A DNA stretch of 35,766 nucleotides from Proteocatella sp049670425 (GCA_049670425.1 JBATTG010000021.1:1-35766); one strand, 5' to 3'. Numbered from the stretch's first letter, positions 24,274-33,423 are shown. The notes: generated by a model from the letters alone, not told the origin. Numbers and translations are program-made.

Positions 24274-26400
24274 ATGTTAAACAAAAAGAAAATATCACTG
24301 TTTTTAGTTCTTATTCTTACAGGGAACCTGTTACTGGGATGTTCACCAGGAGGCAGCGAGGGCAAGGTTATGAAGCTTAAAGTCACCGAAGAGAATCCTG
24401 TTGCAGAGGCCGATGGGATAAGCATCGAATTTTCACCGTATGATATAAACGGGGATACGGAAATCACGGTTCAAAAAATAAAGCCAGCTGACCTGTTCTC
24501 AGAAGATATTCTCGAGGATGAAGTGAAAGTAAATACTTATGATATAAAGGCTCCTGAAATCGGAGAGTTTACAGACCTCATAGAGATAAGCCTTCCCTAT
24601 GATGACAGCTTTATCGAAGTCGGGACGCCAGATAAAAACGTAGGTGTGATGTACTACGATGAAGAACTGATGGAGTGGACGCCTGCATCATTTGTAATTG
24701 ACGAAAAAAACAAGCAGGTAATAATTACTACAAGGCATCTTTCAATCTATTCAGCATTTACGATAAAAAATGCAAACAGCAGAACGGCGAGGATTATAAG
24801 CGTGAATTCATTCCCGATGCTGCCGCCAGGAAGTCTGGATGATTTTGAGGAAGTCATAGAGGAAGCCATGGGCAGCCAGATGCAGCCAGGGCAGAAAGCC
24901 ACAGAGCTTGGTCTTGGGATTGCAGGAGACTGGATGGGTATAAGCGGTTCGGCCCTTACGACAATAACTCAGACTATGTATGCCTCGGAATTTGCGCAGG
25001 GCCTCGGGAATGCCTTTGCCAATGTGGGACTTGCAGCAGCCTTCGTTCAGGCAGGCCATGATTTCAGCAAGGGAGATGATACGGCGCTGTTTACGAATCT
25101 TACAAAAAACCTTTCCTACTATTCGGTCAGCAAATGGGGAAGCAATGCCCTTCAGCTCAGTTTTGTAGGAGTCTACGCAATAGATTATTCCCTGAATAAA
25201 TTTGCAACCGCGGCCTGGGATGGAAGAAAAGAAATCTGGTATGAGGCCTACAAGACTTATTACATGGAGGAAAATAAACGAAGCTACAGAGAATGGTACA
25301 CCAAGCTGTACTGGATATGGCAGGACAATAAGGGCAGCAAAGACCCCAACGTATTAAGAGACAAGACAAACGAGGCCATAGATTCATACACCAGGGCTTT
25401 TTGGAACTTGCCTGAAGAAGACCAGGCATTCTGGCAGTCAGAGGTTCAAAAAACCGGCTTCTCCGGTGGAGGTGGCCTAAGTGAAGCTCTTAAGAATGAA
25501 ATTTCTGCAGCGGCAAAGGCAGAACTTGTCAAGACGCTTCAGGAGACTGTATTTAACAGACTGGAACGTACGGTAAGAGCCGATCTGACCGAGTCTTACA
25601 GAAAAGAGCTTATAGCTCTTAAAAATTATCTGAACAAGGTTACCAATGTCCTTATAACAGAAAACCTCAAGGAAAATGAAAAATCAGAATATGAGGGTTA
25701 CACTGTAAGATTTGCACCGCTTAATGACGATGCCAAGAAGGCGAACTGGACAGGTAAAATCAAAGAAGATGGCACGGTGAAAACCGTGTTTACGGCGCTG
25801 GGACATATCCAGTCTGGAGCTCCGGACACTTTGCTGCTTTTTGAGCCAGGCTCCAACCCGGACACAGATGAACCTGTAAAAACCATACCATTTAAAGTTT
25901 CATTCCCTGAAACCCGAATAAATCTAAAAGAAATGATTCCAACAATGGATGAAATTGCGGGTGACTGGTCGCAGGTATATATGAAGTTCCTGAATATAGA
26001 AATGCCTGAGCCGTCAGCAGACAGCGATGAAGAATGCGAACTTACGGATGTAATTCTAAGTACGCTCAAGGCGGCAAGGCTCAGCTGCAAGTTTGAAATT
26101 GTAAAGATAGACGAAGAAAATGCTGATGTTATTTTTGGAATAACCAGCGCAGTGAATGAGGAAACTGGAGAGAGTCTTGATATAGACCCAGACCCACCAG
26201 TAAGAGCCAGTGCAGCCTACAAGGATGGCATATTGGCATTAACAGCAGTCATAGATGAGGGTTCTGTGATGTCAATCAGCCTCACAATGAAGAAAAACGA
26301 TGAGGGTGATATCGTTTTTGATAACAACGGCAGACTCGACATCGACAATGGGGATGGAAACTCTGGAAAACTCGAGTTTAACTTAAAGGGAAAAAAATAG
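24274..26400 (+). CDS. Large uncharacterised lipoprotein
   Basis: A 708-residue secreted, membrane-anchored protein of unknown function. The signal peptide ends in the lipobox LLLGC with lipidated Cys23. The first 150 mature residues look like a beta-rich Ig/ZU5-like domain (WTPASFVIDEKNKQVIITTR, followed by HLSIYSAFTI, a pattern common in bacterial surface proteins). The middle (about 190-320) has Gly/Ala-rich helices (LGLGIAGDWMGISGSALTTI, GNAFANVGLAAAFVQAG) that could be amphipathic. Residues 320-480 are helical and charged. The last 200 residues are acidic and beta-rich (DIDPDPPVRAS, DNGDGNSG). I recognise no catalytic motif. ATG 24274 follows AAAGGGGG. An Lgt-family gene follows after 14 bases. 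Confidence 0.85.
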   Translation: MLNKKKISLFLVLILTGNLLLGCSPGGSEGKVMKLKVTEENPVAEADGISIEFSPYDINGDTEITVQKIKPADLFSEDILEDEVKVNTYDIKAPEIGEFTDLIEISLPYDDSFIEVGTPDKNVGVMYYDEELMEWTPASFVIDEKNKQVIITTRHLSIYSAFTIKNANSRTARIISVNSFPMLPPGSLDDFEEVIEEAMGSQMQPGQKATELGLGIAGDWMGISGSALTTITQTMYASEFAQGLGNAFANVGLAAAFVQAGHDFSKGDDTALFTNLTKNLSYYSVSKWGSNALQLSFVGVYAIDYSLNKFATAAWDGRKEIWYEAYKTYYMEENKRSYREWYTKLYWIWQDNKGSKDPNVLRDKTNEAIDSYTRAFWNLPEEDQAFWQSEVQKTGFSGGGGLSEALKNEISAAAKAELVKTLQETVFNRLERTVRADLTESYRKELIALKNYLNKVTNVLITENLKENEKSEYEGYTVRFAPLNDDAKKANWTGKIKEDGTVKTVFTALGHIQSGAPDTLLLFEPGSNPDTDEPVKTIPFKVSFPETRINLKEMIPTMDEIAGDWSQVYMKFLNIEMPEPSADSDEECELTDVILSTLKAARLSCKFEIVKIDEENADVIFGITSAVNEETGESLDIDPDPPVRASAAYKDGILALTAVIDEGSVMSISLTMKKNDEGDIVFDNNGRLDIDNGDGNSGKLEFNLKGKK

Positions 26401-26414
26401 AGCAAGGAGGATTT

Positions 26415-27233
26415 ATGCTGCCAGTAATAAATTTCAAACTTGGAAACATCGTATTTAATGCAGATACCTATCCAATATTTATTTTTATAAGCATGGCGGC
26501 GGGCTTCGTTATGAGCCTGATACAGCTAAAAAAAATCGGATTGTCCTTAAAAATTATAGTATTTATATATGTATCCATCTGCACCAGCTTTTTAGCTGGT
26601 GCAAGATTTTTTAATTTTATGCTGAGGTGGGATGATTACAAAAGAGCCGGTATATCCCTGTTCACCTTGAAATTCAGCTACTTTTCGCTGTATGGGGGAA
26701 TAATGCTGTCAGTTTTGGTGCTCTGGCTTATTCTGGACAGGTTTAAAATAAATAAATTGCTTTTTTTTGATAAATTGACGATACCCTTTCTTACAAGCCT
26801 TATAATCATGAAAATCGGCTGCTTTTTAAATGGCTGCTGTTATGGAAAACATACAATATCTTTTTTTTCGGTGCCCCTTCCTGTAAGAGAGGCTGAAAAG
26901 CTCGCCTCAAGCAGGCTGATAAATTTTCTGTTTAATACTGCTGACATCCGGGTTTATCCAACTCAGCTCATGGAAGCTTTTTCTTCTGCGGTTATAATCC
27001 TGATGCTGGTAATTTACAGAAAAAAGCTTTTTGAAGGAGCTTCTTTTTTCTGCGCAGCAATACTGCTCAGCATGGCAAGGCTTTTAATATTAAACTACAG
27101 AAGCACATCCTACTCGGAATTTGTATTAAACCTAGCATATCCTTTGTTTTACACAGGGATAATTGCATCCGGGGTATGGTTTTTTGTAATTCACAGGAAA
27201 AATAACTTTAAAAAAAGAGAAGCTGAAGCGTAG
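26415..27233 (+). CDS. Prolipoprotein diacylglyceryl transferase (Lgt) family membrane protein, divergent
   Basis: A 272-residue protein with about seven membrane segments that resembles Lgt, the enzyme attaching diacylglycerol to lipobox cysteines. The Lgt-like signature is IMKIGCFLNGCCYGKHT (131-147), with the GxFxNG core kept but Lys133 where canonical Lgt has an essential Arg, and Tyr instead of His before the GG in SLYGGIML (91-98). YPTQLMEA in the second half is also family-typical. These changes suggest a divergent branch that may have another substrate or activity. The ATG follows AGCAAGGAGG. It sits 14 bases after a lipoprotein gene and is probably co-transcribed, which suggests a dedicated role for that lipoprotein (inference). 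Confidence 0.82.
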   Translation: MLPVINFKLGNIVFNADTYPIFIFISMAAGFVMSLIQLKKIGLSLKIIVFIYVSICTSFLAGARFFNFMLRWDDYKRAGISLFTLKFSYFSLYGGIMLSVLVLWLILDRFKINKLLFFDKLTIPFLTSLIIMKIGCFLNGCCYGKHTISFFSVPLPVREAEKLASSRLINFLFNTADIRVYPTQLMEAFSSAVIILMLVIYRKKLFEGASFFCAAILLSMARLLILNYRSTSYSEFVLNLAYPLFYTGIIASGVWFFVIHRKNNFKKREAEA

Positions 27234-27262
27234 ACTGAAAAAAGCAAATCTTCAAAAAACTA

Positions 27263-27291
27263 TTGACAATCTCATTAAATAAACATATAAT
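27263..27291 (+). promoter_or_regulatory. Perfect consensus sigma-70-type promoter, cut off from its gene by IS607
   Basis: TTGACA (27263-27268), a 17-base spacer and TATAAT (27286-27291) match the consensus exactly. The nearest original gene downstream is the M14 peptidase at 29340, from which it is now separated by the IS607 element. Before insertion the leader would have been about 65-70 bases. Confidence 0.88.
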
Positions 27292-27393
27292 TTTGAAAAT
27301 AAGAATCGACTCATATATGGAGGCGATATTTTTTTATAACCGTAAAGGGGGGGCAACAGTTAAAAAAACATTATAAAAGTTCATAAAACTATA

Positions 27394-27422
27394 TTGAATT
27401 TATGTAATGTTTGTAGTATGAT
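27394..27422 (+). promoter_or_regulatory. Promoter of IS607 tnpA
   Basis: TTGAAT (27394-27399), a 17-base spacer and TATGAT (27417-27422) lie inside the left end, right after the terminal repeat and about 20 bases before tnpA. Recombinase binding at the repeat could repress it. Confidence 0.6.
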
Positions 27423-27443
27423 TAATTCAAAGAGGTGATATAA

Positions 27444-28070
27444 ATGAAGTATTATTCTATCGGAGAGTTTTCAAAATTAATAGGAAAAACTTCTCAAACA
27501 TTAAGAGATTGGGACAAAAAAGATGAATTAAAACCCCATCATGTAGCACCAAGTGGCTATAGGTATTATTCTCAAGAGCAACTTAATTATTTTTTAGGGA
27601 TTAAAGGCATTGAAACTAAAACTAAAAAAGTAATTGGGTACTGTAGAGTTAGTTCGCAGAAACAAAAAGATGACCTTGAAAGACAAATTGATAATGTGAA
27701 AACTTACATGATTGCCAAAGGCTACTCGTTTGATATTATTACTGATATAGGGAGTGGAATTAACTACAATAAAAAAGGATTAAATCAACTAATAGATATG
27801 ATAACTAATTCAGAAGTTGAGAGGATAGTAATTCTGTACAAAGATAGATTGTTACGATTTGGTTTTGAAATCATAGAAAATTTATGTGCTAAATACGGGA
27901 CTGTTATTGAGATTATAGACAACACCAAAAAGACTGAAGAACAAGAGTTAGTTGAGGATATGATACAAATAATTACTGTGTTTAGTTGTAAATTGCAAGG
28001 CAAGAGAGCAAATAAAGCTAAAAAAATGATAAAGGAGTTGATGGAAAATGATACTAGCGAAGAAAGTTAG
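27444..28070 (+). CDS. tnpA: IS607 transposase TnpA (MerR-type DNA-binding domain plus serine recombinase)
   Basis: A 208-residue transposase that moves the element by serine recombination. Residues 1-53 are a MerR-like winged helix (SIGEFSKLIGKTSQTLRDWD). The resolvase domain starts at about residue 62 with GYCRVSSQKQ, where Ser70 is the likely nucleophile, and continues with IVILYKDRLLRFG, the IS607-typical DRLxRFG block that carries active-site arginines. The C-terminal helix is KLQGKRANKAKKMIKEL. Length fits the family, with no frameshift. RBS AGAGGTG precedes the ATG. Overlaps tnpB by 23 bases. Confidence 0.95.
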   Translation: MKYYSIGEFSKLIGKTSQTLRDWDKKDELKPHHVAPSGYRYYSQEQLNYFLGIKGIETKTKKVIGYCRVSSQKQKDDLERQIDNVKTYMIAKGYSFDIITDIGSGINYNKKGLNQLIDMITNSEVERIVILYKDRLLRFGFEIIENLCAKYGTVIEIIDNTKKTEEQELVEDMIQIITVFSCKLQGKRANKAKKMIKELMENDTSEES

Positions 28071-29166
28071 ATTATATCCAAATCAACTCCAAGAACAGAA
28101 ATTATGGCAATCAGTTGGCACTGCAAGATATATATATAATTGGACACTTGCGAGACAGGAAGAAAATTATAAACGGGGCGGCAAGTTTATATCAGACAAT
28201 GACTGTAGAAAAGAGATAACGCAATTAAAGAAAACAGAACTTGTCTGGCTTAATGAAGTATCCAACAATGTAGCAAAACAAGCTGTAAAAGATGGCTGCG
28301 AAGCCTATAAGCGATTTTTCAAAGGATTAGCAGATAGACCACGATTTAAGAGCCGAAGAAAATCCAAACCGTCATTTTATAATGACAATATCAAATTAAA
28401 AGTTAAAGAAAACAAATCAGTTAATATTGAAAAAGTTGGTTGGATAAAAACTAATGAACAACTTCCATTAGATGTTAAATATTCAAACCCTCGAATAAGC
28501 TTTGATGGTAAGTATTGGTATCTGGCGGTAGGTATAGAAAAAGAAGAGCCGACAGTAAAATTAACGAATGAGAGCATTGGAATAGATGTTGGAATAAAAG
28601 ACTTAGCTATATGCTCCAATGGAATGATTTTTAAAAATATTAACAAGACTAAAGAAGTTAAAAGATTAAAAAAAGTTTTAAAAAGAAAACAAAGACAATG
28701 TTCAAATAAATACAATAAAAATAAAAACGGAAAGGAGTTTGTCAAAACTAAGAACATTGCAAAACTCGAAAAGCAGATAGGATTACTTCATAGAAAATTA
28801 GCAAATATAAGAAGTAATCATATTCATCAAACAACGAATATGATAGTGAAAACCAAGCCATCTAAAATCGTTATGGAAACACTCAACATTAAAGGTATGA
28901 TGAAAAATCGTCATTTATCAAAAGCAATAGCCGAACAAGGATTATATGAATTTAAAAGACAGATGAAATACAAATCTGAATTTTATGGTATAGAATTTGT
29001 AGAAGCTGATAAATGGTATCCATCATCAAAAACCTGTAGCGAGTGTGGACATATAAAGGCGAAGTTATCCCTGTCAGAAAGAACTTATATTTGCCAAGCT
29101 TGTGGCTCTGTGATAAACAGAGACTTAAACGCAAGTATAAATCTTTCAAGATATGAATTAGCATAA
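28048..29166 (+). CDS. tnpB: IS607-associated TnpB RNA-guided nuclease
   Basis: A 372-residue TnpB, ancestor-type relative of Cas12, which uses an RNA from the element's right end as guide. The RuvC acidic residues are all present: Asp180 (GIDVGIKDLA), Glu277 (IVMETLNIKGM) and Asp359 (NRDLNAS). The zinc ribbon has Cys330, Cys333, Cys349 and Cys352 (TCSECGH and CQACGS). The protein therefore looks active. It is not needed for transposition but promotes retention of the element. The ATG lies inside the end of tnpA with GGAG upstream. Confidence 0.95.
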   Translation: MILAKKVRLYPNQLQEQKLWQSVGTARYIYNWTLARQEENYKRGGKFISDNDCRKEITQLKKTELVWLNEVSNNVAKQAVKDGCEAYKRFFKGLADRPRFKSRRKSKPSFYNDNIKLKVKENKSVNIEKVGWIKTNEQLPLDVKYSNPRISFDGKYWYLAVGIEKEEPTVKLTNESIGIDVGIKDLAICSNGMIFKNINKTKEVKRLKKVLKRKQRQCSNKYNKNKNGKEFVKTKNIAKLEKQIGLLHRKLANIRSNHIHQTTNMIVKTKPSKIVMETLNIKGMMKNRHLSKAIAEQGLYEFKRQMKYKSEFYGIEFVEADKWYPSSKTCSECGHIKAKLSLSERTYICQACGSVINRDLNASINLSRYELA

Positions 29167-29326
29167 ATCACCTAAACGATTATGTTAATATGTACCATTC
29201 GTTGTATGGGAATTTAAGTCCTCGGAGTGTTATAGCAAACGAAAGTAGTATATTCCTCGGAATTACAAAATCGGACACGATGAACAGGAAATTAAACAAG
29301 CTTTATAAAGTTTTATAAGGTTTTGG
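29100..29326 (+). ncRNA. Putative TnpB guide RNA (omega RNA) region at the IS607 right end
   Basis: The sequence from the end of tnpB to the right border should encode the RNA scaffold that TnpB uses, with the guide taken from the flank after the border (CAACGGAAGAACAATG...). Visible structure includes CCATTCGTTGTATGG (a small hairpin at about 29195-29209) and an 8-base direct repeat TCCTCGGA (29219-29226 and 29254-29261). Boundaries are not determined; the call rests on position and family knowledge. Confidence 0.55.
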
Positions 29327-29339
29327 CAACGGAAGAACA

Positions 29340-32024
29340 ATGAAGAAGAACAAGCAAATTCTAAGCATCATATTGAGTCTGGTATTATCAATATCGACCG
29401 TATCAAGCTCTATGGCGCTTGCACCAAAAGTGGACAAGTACAATATGGAAATATCTTCAAACCTGATTGCAATGACTCAGGAGGAAGAAGTAAACCTGAG
29501 TTTTGAAACGCAGCTGAAAACTGCAGATGGCATAAGCTGGTATTACGGGGATAAGCAGATAGGCCAATATAAGACTTACAATGAAGCCAGCCAAGCATTT
29601 GACGGAAATTCGTATATAACCGTATCAAAGGCTCCTGAAATAACGCAAGGTGAACTGAAGGCAACTCTTAAATTCGGACTCCTGTTCAATAAGGAAGATA
29701 CCGAGTCAAATCTGTACATGCCCTATATAGGAGAAAAATCAATAATTGCAAAAGATGCCAAGGGCAATGCAGTAGCAACGTCAGAGCCTGTTAAACTCAG
29801 TGTATTTGACAGCTACCAAACGACAGATGAGCTCCATGATGCAATAAAAGAAATTGAAAAAACTGCTTCAAAGGACAGATATGTAAAACTCGATTCATAT
29901 GGAACGACAATCCTCGGCAAATCCATGGATTACATGGTAATCGCCAAAAGCAAGGAAGATGTGGAAGAATTTTTAAGCGAGACCAACAAGCAGATGCTTC
30001 AAAATCCGCAGGCTCTGCTGGAGGAAATCAAAACTGGAAAATCAGAGTACAAGATCCCACTGCTTTTCAGCTCAATTCATGCAAGCGAGCAGCCAAACTC
30101 GGACATAATTACCGAACTGGCCAGAGCTTTTGCAAAAGAAAAAGAAATCGACTTCAGCACATATATTAAGGAAAGAAATGCAAGCGCCGTACTCTCAGAT
30201 GAGACTCCAGTGCAAAAGAAACTCGACGTAGCAGATGTTCTTGATAACTTCATACTGGTTTTCAGCTTTACCCAGAATCCAGACGGGGACAATACGGATG
30301 TAAGAGAAAATGCCTATGGCTTTGACCCGAACCGTGATAATGGCTATCAGGTTCATCCGGAAGGACAGGCTATGGCGGCGCTTATAAATAAGTATAACCC
30401 TCTGGTATTCCTGGACTTTCATGGATTTATAGAAGGGTTTCTCATAGAGCCATGCACTCCTCCGCATGATCCAAATACGGAAGTGGATCTTTTGATGCCG
30501 GGGCTTCTGAGCAGCGCTCACGCAATAGGAAAAGCGGGCGTGGCACAGTCTAAATACGACACCTATGAAATACCCCTGCTTGACTACAAAGAGGGCTGGG
30601 ACGATGCAACTTCGGCATATACGGCGACTTATGCGCTCTATCATGGCGTAATCGGACATACCGTCGAAGTTCCGCAAAAGAATGAAGAGTCATTCAAAGC
30701 AGGACTCTACGGAGGCTTTGGCGCAATATCCAATGCGCTTGAAAACAAAGATGCGTTCATGGCAAACAAGCTTGAAGTTTACAAAAGAGGCATAGAAAAA
30801 ACTGAAGCCAAGTCGGCGAGCGATGCTCTCACAGGAAAAGATGGAAACCCAGTAGGAAGAATCAAAGGGGAAAATCCAACCTTCTTCCCGGACTACTATA
30901 TAATTCCAGCATCGGGAAGTCTTCAAAAAAATGCCGCTGAAGCCTACAATATCGTAGGATACCTTGAGCGAAATGGCGTAGATGTGCAGAAGCTTTCAAA
31001 ATCAGCTATGGCAGCTTCGGTAAATTATCCTCAGGGAAGCTATGTGGTCAATATGGCTCAGGCAAAAAGAGGATATGCAAACCACGTGCTTTCTAAGGGA
31101 AGCGACGAATCAGCGTGGGGAGAAATGTATGCGGAGATTGTCATGAATTTCCCTGCAACAAGAGGCTTCGACTGCTATGAGATATACGACAATAAGCTTA
31201 AACTCGAAACAACGGAAATAGTAAAGGCCGAATTTGAAAAACCGTACCTGGAAAAAACGCCTTACCAGATGGTGAAAAATAATTCGTCCCAGGCTGTAGC
31301 TGCCGTAAACAAGGCTCTTTCACAAGGCGAAAAAGTATATATGATACAAGACGGAGCCGGCAAGGGAAATTTCGTATTTGAAACAAAGGACTTTGCCAAG
31401 CTTTATAAAACCTACAATCTTGAGGTAATGCCGTATGCAGAGCTTGAAAGCGAAAAACAGCTTAAGGCACTCAAGGTATACAATACGGGAGAATACCAGG
31501 CGCAGTATGTGCTTGAGAAGGTGCTGGGATTTGAAATGACGGACAATATCAAAACTGCCGATGTTATAATAGACGCTGGTGGAAATATCGAAGGTCTTGG
31601 ACAGAAACCTTTCATATCAGTAGGTGGAGATTCCATAAAAGCGATAACCGACAGCAAGGTGCTCAAGGGCCTGGAGTCTACAACTACAAACCTGTATCAC
31701 GAGGGGCTTATGAAGGCAGATATAGATACCAGCTCTATGCTTTCATCCTCATATGAATCAAAAGACAATATGTACAGTTCAAGCGGAACCTGGATAGAAA
31801 AGCTTCCGGAAGGATTCAGCAGTATTGCAAGCATAGAGGATTCCAAAGTCTTCTATATCTCAGGATGGTGGCCAGCTCATGAATATGCGCAGGGCAAGAC
31901 AATGATAGCTCAGGGTAGCTTGAACAGTCAAAGTGTTGTACTGATAGCAGGAAATCCATTCAACAAGGCGAGAAATGCAGAGTTTACAAGATGGGTAAGC
32001 AACGCCATATATATGGCACAATGA
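29340..32024 (+). CDS. Secreted M14-family zinc metallocarboxypeptidase
   Basis: An 894-residue exported protein with a signal peptide (residues 1 to about 27, hydrophobic core ILSIILSLVLSISTV, likely cleavage near SMALA). The M14 catalytic domain spans roughly 160-460. Zinc ligands are His247 and Glu250 (SIHASEQ) and His361 (LDFHGF). NPDGD (313-317) and FDPNRDNGY (328-336) supply the substrate-binding Asn/Arg, and Glu443 (GHTVEVP) is the likely catalytic Glu. The C-terminal 400 residues have no recognisable catalytic motif. It may cleave peptides outside the cell to feed amino-acid fermentation. The RBS (GGAAG) remains, but an IS607 element ends only 13 bases upstream of the ATG, so its expression is probably changed. 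Confidence 0.9.
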   Translation: MKKNKQILSIILSLVLSISTVSSSMALAPKVDKYNMEISSNLIAMTQEEEVNLSFETQLKTADGISWYYGDKQIGQYKTYNEASQAFDGNSYITVSKAPEITQGELKATLKFGLLFNKEDTESNLYMPYIGEKSIIAKDAKGNAVATSEPVKLSVFDSYQTTDELHDAIKEIEKTASKDRYVKLDSYGTTILGKSMDYMVIAKSKEDVEEFLSETNKQMLQNPQALLEEIKTGKSEYKIPLLFSSIHASEQPNSDIITELARAFAKEKEIDFSTYIKERNASAVLSDETPVQKKLDVADVLDNFILVFSFTQNPDGDNTDVRENAYGFDPNRDNGYQVHPEGQAMAALINKYNPLVFLDFHGFIEGFLIEPCTPPHDPNTEVDLLMPGLLSSAHAIGKAGVAQSKYDTYEIPLLDYKEGWDDATSAYTATYALYHGVIGHTVEVPQKNEESFKAGLYGGFGAISNALENKDAFMANKLEVYKRGIEKTEAKSASDALTGKDGNPVGRIKGENPTFFPDYYIIPASGSLQKNAAEAYNIVGYLERNGVDVQKLSKSAMAASVNYPQGSYVVNMAQAKRGYANHVLSKGSDESAWGEMYAEIVMNFPATRGFDCYEIYDNKLKLETTEIVKAEFEKPYLEKTPYQMVKNNSSQAVAAVNKALSQGEKVYMIQDGAGKGNFVFETKDFAKLYKTYNLEVMPYAELESEKQLKALKVYNTGEYQAQYVLEKVLGFEMTDNIKTADVIIDAGGNIEGLGQKPFISVGGDSIKAITDSKVLKGLESTTTNLYHEGLMKADIDTSSMLSSSYESKDNMYSSSGTWIEKLPEGFSSIASIEDSKVFYISGWWPAHEYAQGKTMIAQGSLNSQSVVLIAGNPFNKARNAEFTRWVSNAIYMAQ

Positions 32025-32045
32025 TAAGCATGGAAGTTTAAAAAT

Positions 32046-32085
32046 AAAAGTAGCCAGGGCTTATAAGCCTTGGCTACTTTTATTG
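32046..32085. terminator. Bidirectional terminator between the peptidase and the NhaC-family transporter
   Basis: AAAAGTAGCCAGGGCTT pairs with AAGCCTTGGCTACTTTT (one G-T pair) with a short loop. The arms give T tracts in both directions. Confidence 0.9.
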
Positions 32086-32091
32086 GAAAAA

Positions 32092-33423
32092 TTAAGCTGC
32101 TTTGTTTTCGAAAGCAGAAGTGTTTTTTTCAACCTTGACTTCTTTTCTTAAAGCAATAAACAACAGAGCGCTTATTCCCATGAGAATAGGGTAGTAAAGA
32201 TTTGGAATTATGTCAAATGGCGTTATTCCCACAAGCGATGCAGCCGTAAGAAGCTGCGCACCATAAGGTATCAGACCCTGAAATACAGATGTGAAGATAT
32301 CCAAAATAGAAGCACTTCTCTTTGGATCGACTCCAAACTCATCACTGATTTCCTTGGCAATAGGACCCGCCATTACAATGGCAACCGTATTGTTGGCAGT
32401 ACAGATGTCCACAGCAGAGGCAAGGAAGGCAATACCGAATTCGGCGCCTTTGGCGCTGTTTACCTTGGATTTAATGAGGTTAAGTATAGCGTTTATACCA
32501 CCGTTTTCCTTTACAATTTCGACTGTTCCGCCGATTATAATAGAAAGTACAGTTATTTCAAACATGCCAGCCATTCCGTCGCCAACGATGTTGAATATCT
32601 CGCCAAAGGCAAATGTTCCCTGGAAGAGTCCGACTCCAAGCGAAATTACAGTTCCTGAAAGAAGAAGAGCAAATACGTTCATTCCAAACAGCGCTCCAGC
32701 AAGAACTACGATATAAGGCATAACTCTAAGAAGGCTGTAGTCCAGATTTTCAGCAACTGCAAACGAACCGCCGGAAGTTTTTACGAGAAATATTACCACG
32801 GTCAGAATTGCCGCCGGAAGCACGATAAAGAAGTTCTGCTTGAATTTGTCTTTCATCTGACAGCCCTGAGTCCTTACAGCTGCAATAGTTGTATCTGAAA
32901 TCATCGAAAGGTTGTCTCCAAACATAGCCCCGCAGACAACAGAACCTATGCAAAGCTCTATTGGAAAACCAGTCTTTTCGCTTATTCCAACTGCTATGGG
33001 TGCCAGGGCGGCTATAGTTCCCATTGAAGTTCCCATGGAAACCGATATGAAGCATCCGATGAGGAAAAGTCCGACAACGGCAAAGTTTGAAGGAAGTATC
33101 GAAAGTCCGAGATTTACTGTACTTTCGATTCCGCCGGCAGCCTTAACTGAACCGGAAAATGCTCCGGCAAGCAGAAAGATGAGGCACATTATCATGATGT
33201 TTTCATGTCCGGCTCCGCGGCTCATTACCGAAAGTTTTTCATTAAAGCTCAGTTCCCTGTTTTGAATAAAAGCAACGAAGAGCGCTGCCAGAAATCCTAC
33301 AATAGCAGGCATTTTGTAAAAATCGTTGAAAATGATTCCTGTTCCGAAGAAAAGCGCCAGAAATACGAAGATTGGCAGAAGTGCAAAAGCACTTGATTTT
33401 TGGTTTAAATTTGACTTGCTCAT
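32092..33423 (-). CDS. NhaC-family Na+/H+ antiporter-type transporter, probable methionine permease (MetT-like)
   Basis: A 443-residue membrane protein of the NhaC family with about 11-12 hydrophobic segments. Family marks include FISVSMGTSMGTIAALAPIA and GAMFGDNLSMISDTTIAA, with the conserved acidic residue in GDN, and SAVDICTANNTVAIVMAGPIA in the second half. The SAM-I riboswitch in its leader ties it to methionine; NhaC-type proteins under S-box control were proposed as the methionine transporter MetT by comparative genomics. I take ATG 33423 as the start because CAGGAGG precedes it; the longer frame from 33507 would start inside the riboswitch terminator. Substrate assignment is by regulation, not by sequence alone. 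Confidence 0.85.
   Translation of the reverse strand: MSKSNLNQKSSAFALLPIFVFLALFFGTGIIFNDFYKMPAIVGFLAALFVAFIQNRELSFNEKLSVMSRGAGHENIMIMCLIFLLAGAFSGSVKAAGGIESTVNLGLSILPSNFAVVGLFLIGCFISVSMGTSMGTIAALAPIAVGISEKTGFPIELCIGSVVCGAMFGDNLSMISDTTIAAVRTQGCQMKDKFKQNFFIVLPAAILTVVIFLVKTSGGSFAVAENLDYSLLRVMPYIVVLAGALFGMNVFALLLSGTVISLGVGLFQGTFAFGEIFNIVGDGMAGMFEITVLSIIIGGTVEIVKENGGINAILNLIKSKVNSAKGAEFGIAFLASAVDICTANNTVAIVMAGPIAKEISDEFGVDPKRSASILDIFTSVFQGLIPYGAQLLTAASLVGITPFDIIPNLYYPILMGISALLFIALRKEVKVEKNTSAFENKAA

Larger units (their letters stand above)
27352..29326 (+). mobile_element. IS607-family insertion sequence, apparently complete
   Basis: About 1,975 bases that are visibly more AT-rich than the neighbours and carry the IS607 pair tnpA (serine recombinase) and tnpB. 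GGCAAC occurs at both borders (27352-27357 and 29325-29330), and IS607 elements insert at GG, so I place the ends at GG|CAAC on the left and TTTTGG|CAAC on the right. Near the ends lie imperfect inverted repeats: TTATAAAAGTTCATAAAA (27371-27388) against the reverse complement of 29301-29318 (TTATAAAACTTTATAAAG). These are probable recombinase sites. The exact borders are an inference. Confidence 0.85.

Noticed and set aside
27301..27353. Leader fragment before IS607 considered as a c-di-GMP riboswitch because of AACCGTAAAGGGGG
   Set aside because: The required paired helices and conserved core blocks are missing.
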